From a virus, in the IMG/VR virus record IMGVR_UViG_3300033153_007620, positions 1 to 59,687 of that record: 59,687 bases of DNA. The stretch is one strand, 5' to 3'. Below, in pieces: positions 23,494-32,335 of this stretch. Within the stretch, counting starts at the first letter, position 1. Each line of letters begins with the position of its first letter. A program made the position numbers and the translations under genes. Below the pieces are notes generated by a model. The model was not told the DNA's origin and did no database searches. It saw only the letters and a list, made by a program, of their open reading frames with translations.

Positions 23494-24455
23494 ATGAGTA
23501 AAAAATTATCACAAGAAGAATGGGTTGAAAAAGCATACAAAATGCACGGAGATAAGTATGGCTATTCTAAATCTATATATAAAGGAAATAAAATTCCAGT
23601 AGATATTTATTGTAAGATCCATAAAAAATATTTTACACAAACTCCTAAAAACCATATGAGAGGACAAGGCTGTCCTGATTGTGGGAGGGAAAGTTCCATA
23701 CAAGCTGTAAGGTACACACAAGAGAAATTTTTTAAAAAATGTATAAAAATTCATGGAGATAAGTATGACTACTCTACATCTATTTATTTAGGGTCTGAAC
23801 AAGAAGTAGAGATTTTCTGTAAAAAGCATAATTTGTATTTTACACAAAAAGCTTCTGCGCATTTAAGAGGACATGGATGCCCCACATGCTCCAAGAATAA
23901 GAAATCGAATAATAATGAGTTTATTACAAAATCCATGCAAATCCATGCAAATATATACAATTATTGTTTAGTAAATTATATTAATAATAAAACAAAAGTT
24001 AAGATTATTTGTAATAAACATGGAATTTTTGCAATTAGCCCGGATCACCATTTGCGTGGGAATGGTGGCAAAGGAAGAGGATGTCCCACATGTTCCAAAG
24101 AGAATATAAGTAATAGAATTACTGGCAAAACAAATCCAAATTATAAACATGGAAGAACTAAATATTGCAGCAATGAAAGAAATACCCCTGAGAATTACCA
24201 ATGGATGAAAGCAATTAAAAAAGATAAGATTTGCTGTGATTGTTGTGATGTAGTTTTTCTAAAGAAATGAAAAGTGTAGCACATCATTTAAATTCTTGGA
24301 TGGATAATATGGATCAAAGGTATAACTTGAATAATGGGGTTTGTATTTGTGAAAAATGTCATGCTAAATTCCATAATGGCTATGGTTGGGGACATAATTC
24401 AAAACAACAATATGAAAATTTTAAAGAGAGGGAATATCATGACAACAAGCAATGA
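23494..24455 (+). pseudogene. HNH homing endonuclease with DUF723-type repeats, frameshifted
   Basis: ATG at 23494 lies directly behind the leader SD. Three zinc repeats ('HGDKYxYSxSIY', 'CPxC') precede 'KTNPNYKHGRTKYC' and 'CCDCCDVVF'. The frame then stops at 24270 (LKK*). The HNH half continues in the -1 frame as 'SKEMKSVAHHLNSWMDNMDQ', 'NNGVCICEKCHAKFH' and 'GYGWGHNSKQQYENFKE' to 24455. Alignment with the intact relative at 18274 places one missing T in the T-run near 24254. An A-AAG word nearby could allow slippage, but a deletion or assembly error is simpler. It sits between portal and the MuF-like gene. Confidence 0.85.
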
Positions 24456-25530
24456 GCAGTTATCTGATTTATCAATCACTAATCAAATCTTAATAGAAAG
24501 ATTTAAGAACTCGGTCAGTTCTTCTATGCTTATATTTTTCAGAAATATGGAAAAAAAGGTCCAGAAAGAAATAAAAGCCCACTATGACGAAGATCGTTTA
24601 ATAATTACAGAAAAAAATGTACTTAAAAGAAAACTCAATGAAATACAGGAAATTGAACTCAACAAAATCCATACACAAATAATGAGAGATGTCCATAAGT
24701 TTTTAGGGTCACAAGCACATATCTACGAAAATCAGTTAAAAGAAGTGCTATCAGAAGTCTCTGATTTTATCAAAGTGAAAAGAATTGATGATAAAACATT
24801 AAAAAAGATTTATGACAAAGAACCAATTACTTTTGATAAGGGGAAATATTACACATTAAACACTCTATGGTCGACCTTCTTCCTGAGTGTAAGAACTACT
24901 CTAAATCAAAATACGGAGAGTGCCTATAAATTAAAGAAGACCACTAGAGAATACACATCTGATCTGAATAAAGGGTATAAGATTAACGAAAATTCATTAG
25001 CAACTATCATTGCTGTATACATACAGCAAGCCTCACAGGTGGCTTCCAAGTCTGTTAATAAAGTGAATGAAAATTTCGTTCGGGGATATATGTGGCTATC
25101 GACACTTGATTCTAGGACCTCCCCTATATGCATAGACTATTCCGGAAAAGTGTACTATCATGAATTTCCTGAGAGATCTACACTACCATATGAAGCGTAT
25201 CCGCCGATTCATTTTTTCTGCCGTTCGACTACATCGCCAATCGTAAAAAGCTATAGAGAATTAGGTATTCCAGCAAGCGAGCTAACTGAAGCACAAAAAG
25301 CCTTGATTCCAAATAGTACTCCTGTTGATACGACATACAGCCAGTGGTTTGAGCGTCAACCAAATTCTATTAAAAAAGAAGTTCTTGGTTCTGTAAGATG
25401 GAATGTTTATCAGAATAATAATTTAGATGTGATGTCATTTTATAGCAGAGATGGTAGGAAATTGACTCTTAAACAATTGCAGGACAAAAATGTTACAATA
25501 AGCAAAGAGTATATGCGATACATTAATTAA
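24439..25530 (+). CDS. Head morphogenesis protein (Mu gpF / SPP1 gp7-like)
   Basis: ATG at 24439 behind GAGAGGG is chosen over far-upstream in-frame Met codons, which overlap the HNH gene; 363 aa. Long N-terminal helices lead to the C-terminal minor-head domain: 'YMWLSTLDSRTSPICIDYSGKVYY', then 'YEAYPPIHFFCRSTTSPI'. The paired Cys and the PP-x-H-x-x-CR signature is diagnostic of Phage_Mu_F/SPP1_gp7. Such proteins are few-copy head components that bind portal and act in assembly or DNA delivery. Position right after portal fits. Confidence 0.85.
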   Translation: MTTSNEQLSDLSITNQILIERFKNSVSSSMLIFFRNMEKKVQKEIKAHYDEDRLIITEKNVLKRKLNEIQEIELNKIHTQIMRDVHKFLGSQAHIYENQLKEVLSEVSDFIKVKRIDDKTLKKIYDKEPITFDKGKYYTLNTLWSTFFLSVRTTLNQNTESAYKLKKTTREYTSDLNKGYKINENSLATIIAVYIQQASQVASKSVNKVNENFVRGYMWLSTLDSRTSPICIDYSGKVYYHEFPERSTLPYEAYPPIHFFCRSTTSPIVKSYRELGIPASELTEAQKALIPNSTPVDTTYSQWFERQPNSIKKEVLGSVRWNVYQNNNLDVMSFYSRDGRKLTLKQLQDKNVTISKEYMRYIN

Positions 25531-25539
25531 GGAGAAAAG

Positions 25540-26826
25540 ATGACAAATACAGAATGGCTGTTAGAAAAATGCCCATCACCAATGGATAGTGCTGATCTGA
25601 TAAATTTATATGATGAGCTATGTGAGTATCAGGGATCTCATATGTCTTCTGAATCATTTAAACGGCTTTGTAGGAAAACAGCACAAGAATATAGAGACAA
25701 TGCAGAAATATCAACAGAAACAGATAATTTAAAAGATACAGAAGTATTATTAGATAAATTGAATGAGACAGATAATAAATTAGAGTTATCTTTGAAGAGC
25801 TATAAGATTCAGGATGTAGAGGCCGCCGCTAAAATAGCTGGGATAGATTTGAGCAAGTGGAGGTGTATTAGGAAGAAAGTTAAAGCAACACAGAACGCGT
25901 CTAATCCTTATTTTATCGTTGAAGGTTCTTTTGCCCCTAAAGAAGAAGATGAGATCACGCCTGAAAAATACGCCGAAAGATTCAAAGATTTGGTGGAAGA
26001 TTATGAACCTCCGGTTCCACCACTCCTAAAGACAAAAATAGACCCTAAAAACAGAATGGCTGAGATTTGCATCATGGACTTTCACTACGGACAGTTAAGT
26101 TGGGATGAAGAAACTAGAGATGATAACTATAATATTGAGATAGCTTCTAAATTGTTGGATGGCACAATTGATCATTTTATTCAAGAAACAGAAGGAAAGA
26201 TTGACAGATATGTACTTCCAATCGGAAATGACTTTTTTAATTGCAATACGAAAGCCAATACAACATTTGGAGGAACACCACAAGATGAAGATGGGCATTT
26301 CAAACATACTCATCTTACAGCAGAAGCACTCTGGGTAAAGCAAATAGATAAATTAAATACTGTTGCAGATGTAGAGGTTGTCTTAATTTCTGGCAATCAC
26401 GATGAGGAAAGACTCTGGTATCTTGGGCAGTTTTTATTTGCTTGGTATAGAAATAATTCATCTGTGATTATAGATAATTCTCCTCCACAGAGAAAATATA
26501 TTAGATATGGTAGAAATCTTTTAGGCTTTACACACGGAAATAAAGAAATCCGAAACTCTCTGCCTTTATTGATGGCACAGGAAATGCCTATAGATTTCTC
26601 TGAAACTAAATTTCGAGAATGGAATATTGGACACCTACATAGCTATTCTGAAAAGAATACAAGACTTGTTAAAGAAACTCATGGGATTAGGGAAATTGTA
26701 TTACCTTCGTTAGTACCTTTGGACTCATGGCACTCTGGTAAAGGATATATGCATTTGAATGAGGCTATGTGTTTTATATGGGATAAAGAGAAAGGAAAGG
26801 TGATGACACATTATTTCCATCCATAA
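25540..26826 (+). CDS. Calcineurin-like metallophosphoesterase
   Basis: 428 aa, SD AAGGAG. The N-terminal 150 residues are helical and may bind nucleic acid (DVEAAAKIAGIDLSKWRCIRKKV). The C-terminal domain has the metallophosphoesterase motifs in order: 'IMDFHYGQ' (D-x-H), 'GNDFFN', 'ISGNHDEER', 'GFTHGNKE' and 'GHLHSY'. Every metal ligand position appears filled. Family members hydrolyse phosphomonoesters or phosphodiesters, often in nucleic acid. Its place among head genes is seen in other phages; it may act on DNA during packaging, on host cyclic nucleotides, or as a virion protein. Substrate not deducible. Confidence 0.85.
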   Translation: MTNTEWLLEKCPSPMDSADLINLYDELCEYQGSHMSSESFKRLCRKTAQEYRDNAEISTETDNLKDTEVLLDKLNETDNKLELSLKSYKIQDVEAAAKIAGIDLSKWRCIRKKVKATQNASNPYFIVEGSFAPKEEDEITPEKYAERFKDLVEDYEPPVPPLLKTKIDPKNRMAEICIMDFHYGQLSWDEETRDDNYNIEIASKLLDGTIDHFIQETEGKIDRYVLPIGNDFFNCNTKANTTFGGTPQDEDGHFKHTHLTAEALWVKQIDKLNTVADVEVVLISGNHDEERLWYLGQFLFAWYRNNSSVIIDNSPPQRKYIRYGRNLLGFTHGNKEIRNSLPLLMAQEMPIDFSETKFREWNIGHLHSYSEKNTRLVKETHGIREIVLPSLVPLDSWHSGKGYMHLNEAMCFIWDKEKGKVMTHYFHP

Positions 26827-26839
26827 AATAAAAAAGTAC

Positions 26840-26868
26840 TTGACAAATTCTCCTATATGGATTATTGT
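26840..26868 (+). promoter_or_regulatory. Promoter of the shared AAAAAGTACTTGACA type
   Basis: TTGACA (26840-26845), 17 bp, TATTGT (26863-26868), preceded by AAAAAAGTAC like those at 23382 and 42747. It starts 14 nt after the phosphoesterase stop and gives the HNH gene its own transcript. Confidence 0.6.
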
Positions 26869-26885
26869 TGTTATCAGGAGGAAAT

Positions 26886-27671
26886 ATGAAAACTTTTGAG
26901 AAGAATATGAAAGAAATATTAGGAGATGATATTTATTTTAGTAAAAATAAAACAGAAAGGAAAATAGCATTAAATAAAGTGGGATATAAACTATGCCATA
27001 CCTGTGAAACAATTAAAAAGTTAGACGAATTTGGAAAAGGCAAATATACGTGGGATGGAAAAAATCATGCTTGCCTTTCTTGTATGATAAAGAAGCGCAC
27101 AACGTATAAGAAGACACTTACGCCTGAGCAGTTAGAGAATCAGAAAAAATATACAAGAAATTATCAAAAAAGTTGGAGAGCTAATTTAAAAAAGAATGAT
27201 ATTGAAAAATTCAGAGAACTAAATAGGAAAAAGAAAGCACAGTTCAAAAAGAATCACCCAGAAAAATTTAGAGAAATGATGAAACTTCAGGCTAGGAGAA
27301 GACGTTCTCACAATGCCCATAGCCGAATACGACATACATTAGCTGCAAGGATGGTATCCGCTTTACAAAGACAAGATACATCTAAAAAAAGTAGCACATT
27401 TGATCTTATAGGAGAAACACCTGCGTTTCTAGTAAATTATCTCAACACAATTGCATCCAACGGACTAAAATATGGAGATAAAAATGTACAAGTAGATCAC
27501 ATAATTCCATGTGCATTTTTTGATCTAACAAGTGAATTAGAACAAAGAATATGTTTTAACTATAGAAATTTACAATTACTTTTAGCAAATGATAATAGGA
27601 TAAAGAGTGACACTCTGCCATATAATTTAGATGAATTATATAATGAAATAGAAGGACATCATCAACGATGA
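26886..27671 (+). CDS. HNH-type homing endonuclease, single zinc knuckle
   Basis: ATG at 26886 behind AGGAGG; 261 aa. One treble-clef knuckle (CHTCETIKKLDEF ... CLSC, residues 38-68) is followed by a very basic helical linker. The nuclease domain shares all hallmarks with the genes at 29991 and 39456: 'FDLIGETPAFLVNYLN', 'ASNGLKYGDKNVQVDHIIPC', 'ICFNYRNLQLL', 'DN'. It is a free-standing endonuclease between the phosphoesterase and a second, broken HNH gene. A strong terminator follows it. Confidence 0.88.
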   Translation: MKTFEKNMKEILGDDIYFSKNKTERKIALNKVGYKLCHTCETIKKLDEFGKGKYTWDGKNHACLSCMIKKRTTYKKTLTPEQLENQKKYTRNYQKSWRANLKKNDIEKFRELNRKKKAQFKKNHPEKFREMMKLQARRRRSHNAHSRIRHTLAARMVSALQRQDTSKKSSTFDLIGETPAFLVNYLNTIASNGLKYGDKNVQVDHIIPCAFFDLTSELEQRICFNYRNLQLLLANDNRIKSDTLPYNLDELYNEIEGHHQR

Positions 27672-27683
27672 GGCATCACAGAG

Positions 27684-27737
27684 GCTGTATAGGTTGGTTA
27701 CTTTTGCGAGAGGTTAACCTATACAGCTTATTTTTAT
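27684..27737 (+). terminator. Strong intrinsic terminator
   Basis: GCTGTATAGGTT (27684-27695) / AACCTATACAGC (27716-27727), a perfect 12-bp stem with a 20-nt loop, followed by TTATTTTTAT. Confidence 0.85.
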
Positions 27738-27739
27738 GC

Positions 27740-27768
27740 TTGACAAACTTTTCTACTTATGTTATATT
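27740..27768 (+). promoter_or_regulatory. Promoter after the terminator
   Basis: TTGACA (27740-27745), 17 bp, TATATT (27763-27768) with TGT before the -10. Restarts transcription for the accessory genes ahead of the scaffold. Confidence 0.7.
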
Positions 27769-27786
27769 GTATGGAGTATACTAATG

Positions 27787-27870
27787 CAGGTAGGAGGATT
27801 TTATGAGTAGTTACAATGAGAAATTAAAACAGGTAGGAGGATTATGAGTAGTTACAATGAGAAATTAAAA
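27787..27870 (+). repeat. Tandem duplication of an SD-plus-start segment
   Basis: Two adjacent copies (27787-27829 and 27830-27870) of a unit that holds CAGGTAGGAGGAT and ATGAGTAGTTACAATGAG. They are identical except that copy 1 has two extra T. Copy 1 encodes a 14-codon frame whose TGA overlaps the ATG of copy 2. Confidence 0.9.
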
Positions 27871-28182
27871 CACCCTTTGTGACAGAAGAAGAGGCTAGAA
27901 ATATTTCGTAGAGATAAATTTGCATGCACCGTATGTGGTAATACTGAGAGTACTTTACATGCCCATCATAAGGAGTATATGGTAGGGAAGGAGCCTTGGG
28001 AACATCCAAATGATATGATTACAACGTTGTGCGAATATTGCCATAAATTGGAACACAATATTACTACAAACATTGGCAATAAAAAGCAGAGCAAAGACAT
28101 TAGATGGCAGAAAGCAAAATTAATTCTACTTGAATACCACAATTTTAAATGGAGAACTATACTTAAAGCAAGATTAAATTAA
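27844..28182 (+). pseudogene. HNH endonuclease with an in-frame TGA
   Basis: From the ATG at 27844 the frame reads MSSYNEKLKHPL, then TGA (27880-27882), then QKKRLEIFRRDKFACTVCGN with 'HAHHKEYMVGKEPWEHP', 'MITTLCEYCHKLEH' and a basic C-terminus to 28182. The HNH motif (HH ... N ... H) is complete. Relatives usually read 'LKxPxWQKKRLEI', so the TGA replaces a Trp codon (TGG). TGA acts as a normal stop in many genes here, so this is a nonsense mutation rather than an alternative code. The start region is duplicated. Confidence 0.8.
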
Positions 28183-28194
28183 AGAGAGGAACAA

Positions 28195-28587
28195 TTGACA
28201 GAAACAGAAAACCAAGAATTAGACTATCTGCTTGGAGAATACGAAGAGAAAATGTTTGATATTGCTACAAGGTACGCAGACTATGAAGGAGTGTGTGTTT
28301 GTGGTGATGAGACTGACCCACATTTTCGATACACACTGCACCCAGATGTAATGAGTTTATGTTTGTACGCTTTGAGGAAGGAAGATTTTGATTCATTTGA
28401 GATATTACTGTTACTAAATGATATTATGATTAGTAGCGAGCTGGAAGACAATGAGGAAGAACATACTGACAGTAGAATTGATGAGTTAACTGAAATTAAT
28501 ATGGAGCATTACCGCAATAACACTGATTGGAAGAATCCACTTCATGTGGAGAAATTATTAAAAAGAAATTCAAAAAGAGGAAGATGA
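28195..28587 (+). CDS. 130-aa acidic protein (TTG start)
   Basis: TTG start behind AGAGAGGAAC. Strongly acidic and helical (ENQELDYLLGEYEEKMFDIA; SSELEDNEEEHTDSRIDELTEI), with 'VCVCGDETDPHFRYTLHPDVM' in the middle. No recognised family. The 3' end overlaps the next gene by 4 nt (ATGA). Confidence 0.55.
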   Translation: MTETENQELDYLLGEYEEKMFDIATRYADYEGVCVCGDETDPHFRYTLHPDVMSLCLYALRKEDFDSFEILLLLNDIMISSELEDNEEEHTDSRIDELTEINMEHYRNNTDWKNPLHVEKLLKRNSKRGR

Positions 28588-29120
28588 AAATGAAAGAAGA
28601 AAGAGTTTTTAAACCAGAGATGTGGAAGGAAGGTATATTAGAACATATAACAAAGACACCGGGGGTATTACGTTATGGCACTAAAGTTGGAAAATTAAGA
28701 AAAGCAAATAAAGTTATCATTGCCAACGAAGTACTCATAGATACTCTGGAAAGAATAATAGCGGTACAAGACATACCACTTGTATTTGAAGAAAAATGTA
28801 GAGTTATAGCTCATAAGATGGTAGTCTCATTCAGAGATCACATTCACCGTTCATTGAGAATAAATACGTATGTATTTAAATATAAATTCAAATATAAATT
28901 TAAATATATGTATGAAATAAACAGCGTAACTATAGCACAAATAGCAGATAATGAATTTGCTATGGAAGTTCACTATGATTTTGCGATGAAAAGAAAGAGA
29001 TCTTTCCTTGGTCTTTTTAATACAAGTATAGAAGAAAAGTTGCAGAAAATAGATGAAATTCCTGATACCACTAAACGCAGGGATAAATTAAAGAAGTACA
29101 TGGATAAGTACGCAGTTTAG
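28584..29120 (+). CDS. 178-aa protein with a scaffold-like C-terminal motif
   Basis: ATG at 28584 is chosen because it overlaps the previous stop and follows AAAAGAGG. The central region holds a periodic 'YVFKYKFKYKFKYMYEI' stretch from a near-tandem DNA repeat (28868-28910). The last 24 residues, ending 'IDEIPDTTKRRDKLKKYM' plus DKYAV, match the end of the next protein and of the scaffolding protein at 31494. Function unknown; capsid association is proposed from the shared tail. Confidence 0.6.
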   Translation: MKMKEERVFKPEMWKEGILEHITKTPGVLRYGTKVGKLRKANKVIIANEVLIDTLERIIAVQDIPLVFEEKCRVIAHKMVVSFRDHIHRSLRINTYVFKYKFKYKFKYMYEINSVTIAQIADNEFAMEVHYDFAMKRKRSFLGLFNTSIEEKLQKIDEIPDTTKRRDKLKKYMDKYAV

Positions 29121-29144
29121 ATATAATAAGTAAAGGAAGTACAG

Positions 29145-29912
29145 ATGAGAAAAGTGACATTAGAAGAATTTAAAAGTTGGAATCCTACAGAAGAATTATT
29201 AGAATTTTTTATTATAAATAATTTTGATAATTTTGATTTTGATATGATTGACAACATTGGAATGGATGATGGATGGTATATTAGAGATTTGAGTGAATTG
29301 TCTAAAGTAAAAAGAAAGTTTGATGTTCATGGAAAAATAATTAGAGAGGAATACCCAGATATGGTATTTTTGAATCATTATGATAAACATGGATACATAA
29401 TAGAGGAATTGGTTGCTACAAACAGATATCGTATTTTTGAGTATGATGACAAAGGCTCCTGCCGAGTTACATATCCAGAAGGATATATGATTGTCAAAGA
29501 TTTATCAGAAATTTTTAGGAATAATGGGTATACTCGTTATCCTATGAAAGCTCATGTTGATACAAATAGAGTTTATGAATATGATTCTACAGGTAATATA
29601 ATAAAATCTATTTACTTGCCAAAATGCACCATTACTGAATATAAAATTGAATACAATAATGGCACTATTTCTTCTATAAAAAAAGTACATAGTGGAAAAA
29701 GTATAGATTTAAACGATATAGATGAAATAAAAGAAAATACCTTACGAGAGCTTATTCTAGCAACATATAATTATAGATGCGATGAAGAGAAAGATAGGAT
29801 TTCCAAAATACAAAAAGAGGATCTACAGAAGATCAATAATATCGAAGATACTGTTGTACGCAGGGAGGAACTAAAGAAATATATGAACGAACACGCCTGT
29901 TCAGAATACTGA
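29145..29912 (+). CDS. 255-aa repeat protein with a scaffold-like C-terminal motif
   Basis: SD AAAGGAAG. The middle 120 residues hold imperfect YD- or MORN-like strand repeats: 'KFDVHGKIIREEYP', 'HYDKHGYIIEELV', 'EYDDKGSCRVTYPEG', 'EYDSTGNIIKSIYLP'. The C-terminus, 'INNIEDTVVRREELKKYM' plus NEHACSEY, shares the I-x2-I-x-D-x3-RR-x2-L-x-KYM motif with the preceding protein and the scaffold, partly at DNA level. The N-terminus has an NFDNFDFD acidic repeat. Likely a head-associated accessory protein; role unproven. Confidence 0.6.
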   Translation: MRKVTLEEFKSWNPTEELLEFFIINNFDNFDFDMIDNIGMDDGWYIRDLSELSKVKRKFDVHGKIIREEYPDMVFLNHYDKHGYIIEELVATNRYRIFEYDDKGSCRVTYPEGYMIVKDLSEIFRNNGYTRYPMKAHVDTNRVYEYDSTGNIIKSIYLPKCTITEYKIEYNNGTISSIKKVHSGKSIDLNDIDEIKENTLRELILATYNYRCDEEKDRISKIQKEDLQKINNIEDTVVRREELKKYMNEHACSEY

Positions 29913-29926
29913 GTAAATGGATAAAC

Positions 29927-29990
29927 AATAACTTTCTTTCTCTTATGCTAGAACGATGGTTATGTACTATTAGGAGAAAGAAAGGTTATT
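29927..29990 (+). promoter_or_regulatory. SD-sequestering leader, copy 2
   Basis: AATAACTTTCTTTCTC (29927-29942) pairs with GAGAAAGAAAGGTTATT (29974-29990): 16 pairs and one bulged G, ending at the base before the ATG. The SD (AGGAG, 29972-29976) is partly inside the stem. Unlike the other three leaders it lacks the CTGAYA inner hairpin and has no adjacent promoter. Confidence 0.7.
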
Positions 29991-31160
29991 ATGGGAAAGA
30001 GTAAATGGAAGATAGACGAGTATGGAAGACAGTGTACTAAATGTGGAGAATATAAATTATGGGAAGAATTTGGTAAAAGTAAAAGAGGAGTACAGGGATA
30101 TAAATGCCAATGTAAATCTTGTAGAAACCAAAAAAGTGCAAAAAAACGAAGGGATATAGGTATTAAAATAAGTACCAAATGGAAAATAGATGAGCATGGC
30201 AGGGAATGTGCTTGTTGTAAGAAATATAAATCGTGGGATAACTTTACTAAATCAAAATCAAGGAGAACTGGTTATTCTAGTACATGTAGAGTTTGTAATA
30301 ATAAAATTCAAATGAGGAAAAGAAGAAATACTGGAGTTCAAATAAGGCATGTATATAAAATAGATGATAAAGGTAGAGAATGTACTGTTTGTGGTGTTTA
30401 TAAGTTATACGATGAGTTTTCTCCAAGTAAAAAGGGTATGTATGGATACCAAAGCAAATGCAGATTCTGTGTAAATAAAATGGGAATACAACAAAGAAGA
30501 GTGGAAGGGATTATAGCAAGACCAAAATACTATATGGATACTAACGGTAGATACTGTAGTAAATGTAAACAATACAAAGTATGGAAAAATTTTAATAAAG
30601 ATAATAAAGATAATAAAGGTATAAATGAATATGGGAGTATATGTAAATCATGTAAAGCAAAAAGAAGTGCACAATATCATAAACAAAATAAAGAAATTAT
30701 AGCAAAGAAAGGAGCCAAATGGCGTAGAGAAAATAAAGAACACATAAAAGAACGTCAGAAGATTAGACTTCAAAATGACCCAGAGTATAAACTGACAAGA
30801 AAGCTTCGTAGTAGAGTACGTAGTGCTATAAAAGCTCAAAACACTAAAAAGTCCGGTCACACAATGAAGCTCATTGGTTGCTCTCCAAAATTCCTTATTA
30901 ACCATTTTAATACTGCAGCTTCTAATGGTTTAAAATTTGGAAACAAAGACATAGAAGTGGATCACATCATTCCCTGTATATCATTTAATTTATCTGATGA
31001 ATTAGAACAATACATTTGTTTTAACTGGAGAAATCAGCAATTACTAACAGCGTTTGATAATCGGTCTAAACATGATACACCTCCTGATAATGTCGAAGAA
31101 TTATATAATGACATAAAAGAGCATGTCTTAAAAGACAATCCTCATTTAATTATAAATTAA
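29991..31160 (+). CDS. HNH-type homing endonuclease with four zinc knuckles
   Basis: 389 aa. Four knuckle repeats ('GRxCxxCxxYKxWxxF', 'CKxC') occupy residues 5-225; a basic linker with 'QNKEII' and 'ENKEHIKE' follows. The nuclease domain has 'TMKLIGCSPKFLINHFN', 'ASNGLKFGNKDIEVDHIIPC', 'ICFNWRNQQLL', 'DN'. All expected residues of this subfamily are present. Translation start is masked by the leader stem. It separates the accessory head genes from the scaffold gene. Confidence 0.9.
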   Translation: MGKSKWKIDEYGRQCTKCGEYKLWEEFGKSKRGVQGYKCQCKSCRNQKSAKKRRDIGIKISTKWKIDEHGRECACCKKYKSWDNFTKSKSRRTGYSSTCRVCNNKIQMRKRRNTGVQIRHVYKIDDKGRECTVCGVYKLYDEFSPSKKGMYGYQSKCRFCVNKMGIQQRRVEGIIARPKYYMDTNGRYCSKCKQYKVWKNFNKDNKDNKGINEYGSICKSCKAKRSAQYHKQNKEIIAKKGAKWRRENKEHIKERQKIRLQNDPEYKLTRKLRSRVRSAIKAQNTKKSGHTMKLIGCSPKFLINHFNTAASNGLKFGNKDIEVDHIIPCISFNLSDELEQYICFNWRNQQLLTAFDNRSKHDTPPDNVEELYNDIKEHVLKDNPHLIIN

Positions 31161-31167
31161 AATCGCG

Positions 31168-31210
31168 CTCACACCTCTGAATCTACGTTCAAGTGTGAGT
31201 CTTCTATTTA
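31168..31210 (+). terminator. Probable terminator after the HNH gene
   Basis: CTCACAC (31168-31174) / GTGTGAG (31193-31199), with a short interrupted T-rich tail (TCTTCTATTT). Moderate. Confidence 0.5.
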
Positions 31211-31317
31211 AAAATTTATTTAAAAACTCCCCCACCCCGACATTCAATCACAATGTAGGGATTTTCCTATTCAAATCCTCCTCTCTAAGTACTCTATATC
31301 GTTTCTTATAAATCCGT

Positions 31318-31346
31318 GTGAACATATACGATATCCATGCTATACT
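31318..31346 (+). promoter_or_regulatory. Promoter for scaffold and coat genes, within a 333-nt gap
   Basis: GTGAAC (31318-31323), 17 bp, TATACT (31341-31346) with TGC before the -10. The -35 is weak, as at 17480. The gap 31161-31493 holds no gene; the transcript would have a long leader of about 140 nt in which I see no clear fold. Confidence 0.55.
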
Positions 31347-31493
31347 ATTAATAGGTTAAAGAAAAAAACAATTATTTTCAGTAGAAATTTTGTTCCTTTA
31401 ACTATCAATTCTCAAATTCAGCAGTAGCTGGAAAATATAAAAACAATTTTTAATTCTCTTATTATTTATGAGAGACAAAATTTACAGGAGTAA

Positions 31494-32288
31494 ATGATGG
31501 GTTATTTTGATGAAGTAGTGATGCCCTCTTTGAAAGAAGGTAGTGATGTAGGTGTCCTTAAGACAGGATTTGATGAGTATGTGTCAAAACAAAATGAGGA
31601 GTTTTCAAAAGGGTTGCGGGAAAATCGTGACACGATCTTGGATGAGAAGAAAACTTTAGCAGGACAGTATAAAGATGTTCAGGAGAAGTATGCTTTCCTA
31701 GATGGAAAGGAATTCAATGCCGAAGCATACAATAAGTTAAACTCTGATTTAGAATCTTATCAGGCAAGTGCCAACAAAAATGAGGAAGAATTCAGACAGC
31801 AGTTAACAGATCAGTATGAGAAAGGTAAGAAATCTTATGAAGAAACTATTACCCCTACAATTAATTCCCTTAACCTTAAATTAGAAGAATCTAATAATCT
31901 GAGGGATGATTACCAGACTAAGTATAAAAATTACTTAAAAGACAGTGCGCTTAGACAGTCTCTTGCCAGAATAGGTGCTGAACCAGATGAGTTCTGGTTT
32001 GAAGGTTTTAAACAATCAGCAAAAGTTGATTATGATGAAGCTGGAGGCATTAAAGGTATTTCCATTAAACATGATGGAGGATACATTCCCCGTGAAGATT
32101 GGGAAAAGATTTTTCCAACAACTGATCGTGGAAAGAAAATGATCAAAACTTTGATCAACACTGGGATGGGAGCAACTGGAAGTGGAACTGGAAAAGGTGG
32201 AGCAACTACACTCGAAGACATAAATAGTATTGAAGATGCTACTGCACGAAGAGCTGCATTAGCTAAATACATGGAAGGTAAAAGTTAA
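31494..32288 (+). CDS. Capsid scaffolding protein
   Basis: 264 aa, SD CAGGAG; a second ATG follows directly. Residues 30-155 are a long coiled coil (QNEEFSKGLRENRDTILDEKK ... EEEFRQQLTDQYEKGKKSYEE). Then comes a short folded part 'DSALRQSLARIGAEPDEFWFEGF', a Gly/Thr linker, and the C-terminal 'INSIEDATARRAALAKYM'. Length, coiled coil, low complexity and placement right before the coat gene fit scaffolds. In P22-like phages the C-terminal helix-turn-helix of the scaffold binds coat; the tail motif here probably has that role. Confidence 0.75.
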   Translation: MMGYFDEVVMPSLKEGSDVGVLKTGFDEYVSKQNEEFSKGLRENRDTILDEKKTLAGQYKDVQEKYAFLDGKEFNAEAYNKLNSDLESYQASANKNEEEFRQQLTDQYEKGKKSYEETITPTINSLNLKLEESNNLRDDYQTKYKNYLKDSALRQSLARIGAEPDEFWFEGFKQSAKVDYDEAGGIKGISIKHDGGYIPREDWEKIFPTTDRGKKMIKTLINTGMGATGSGTGKGGATTLEDINSIEDATARRAALAKYMEGKS

Positions 32289-32335
32289 TAACTTTTATTA
32301 TAATAATTCAAACAAACAACGAAGGAGGCCATTAT

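Noticed and set aside
27880-27882. TGA read as tryptophan (alternative genetic code)
   Set aside because: TGA ends many well-supported genes here (for example at 7234, 8615, 52669), so a general reassignment is excluded; a nonsense mutation explains this site.
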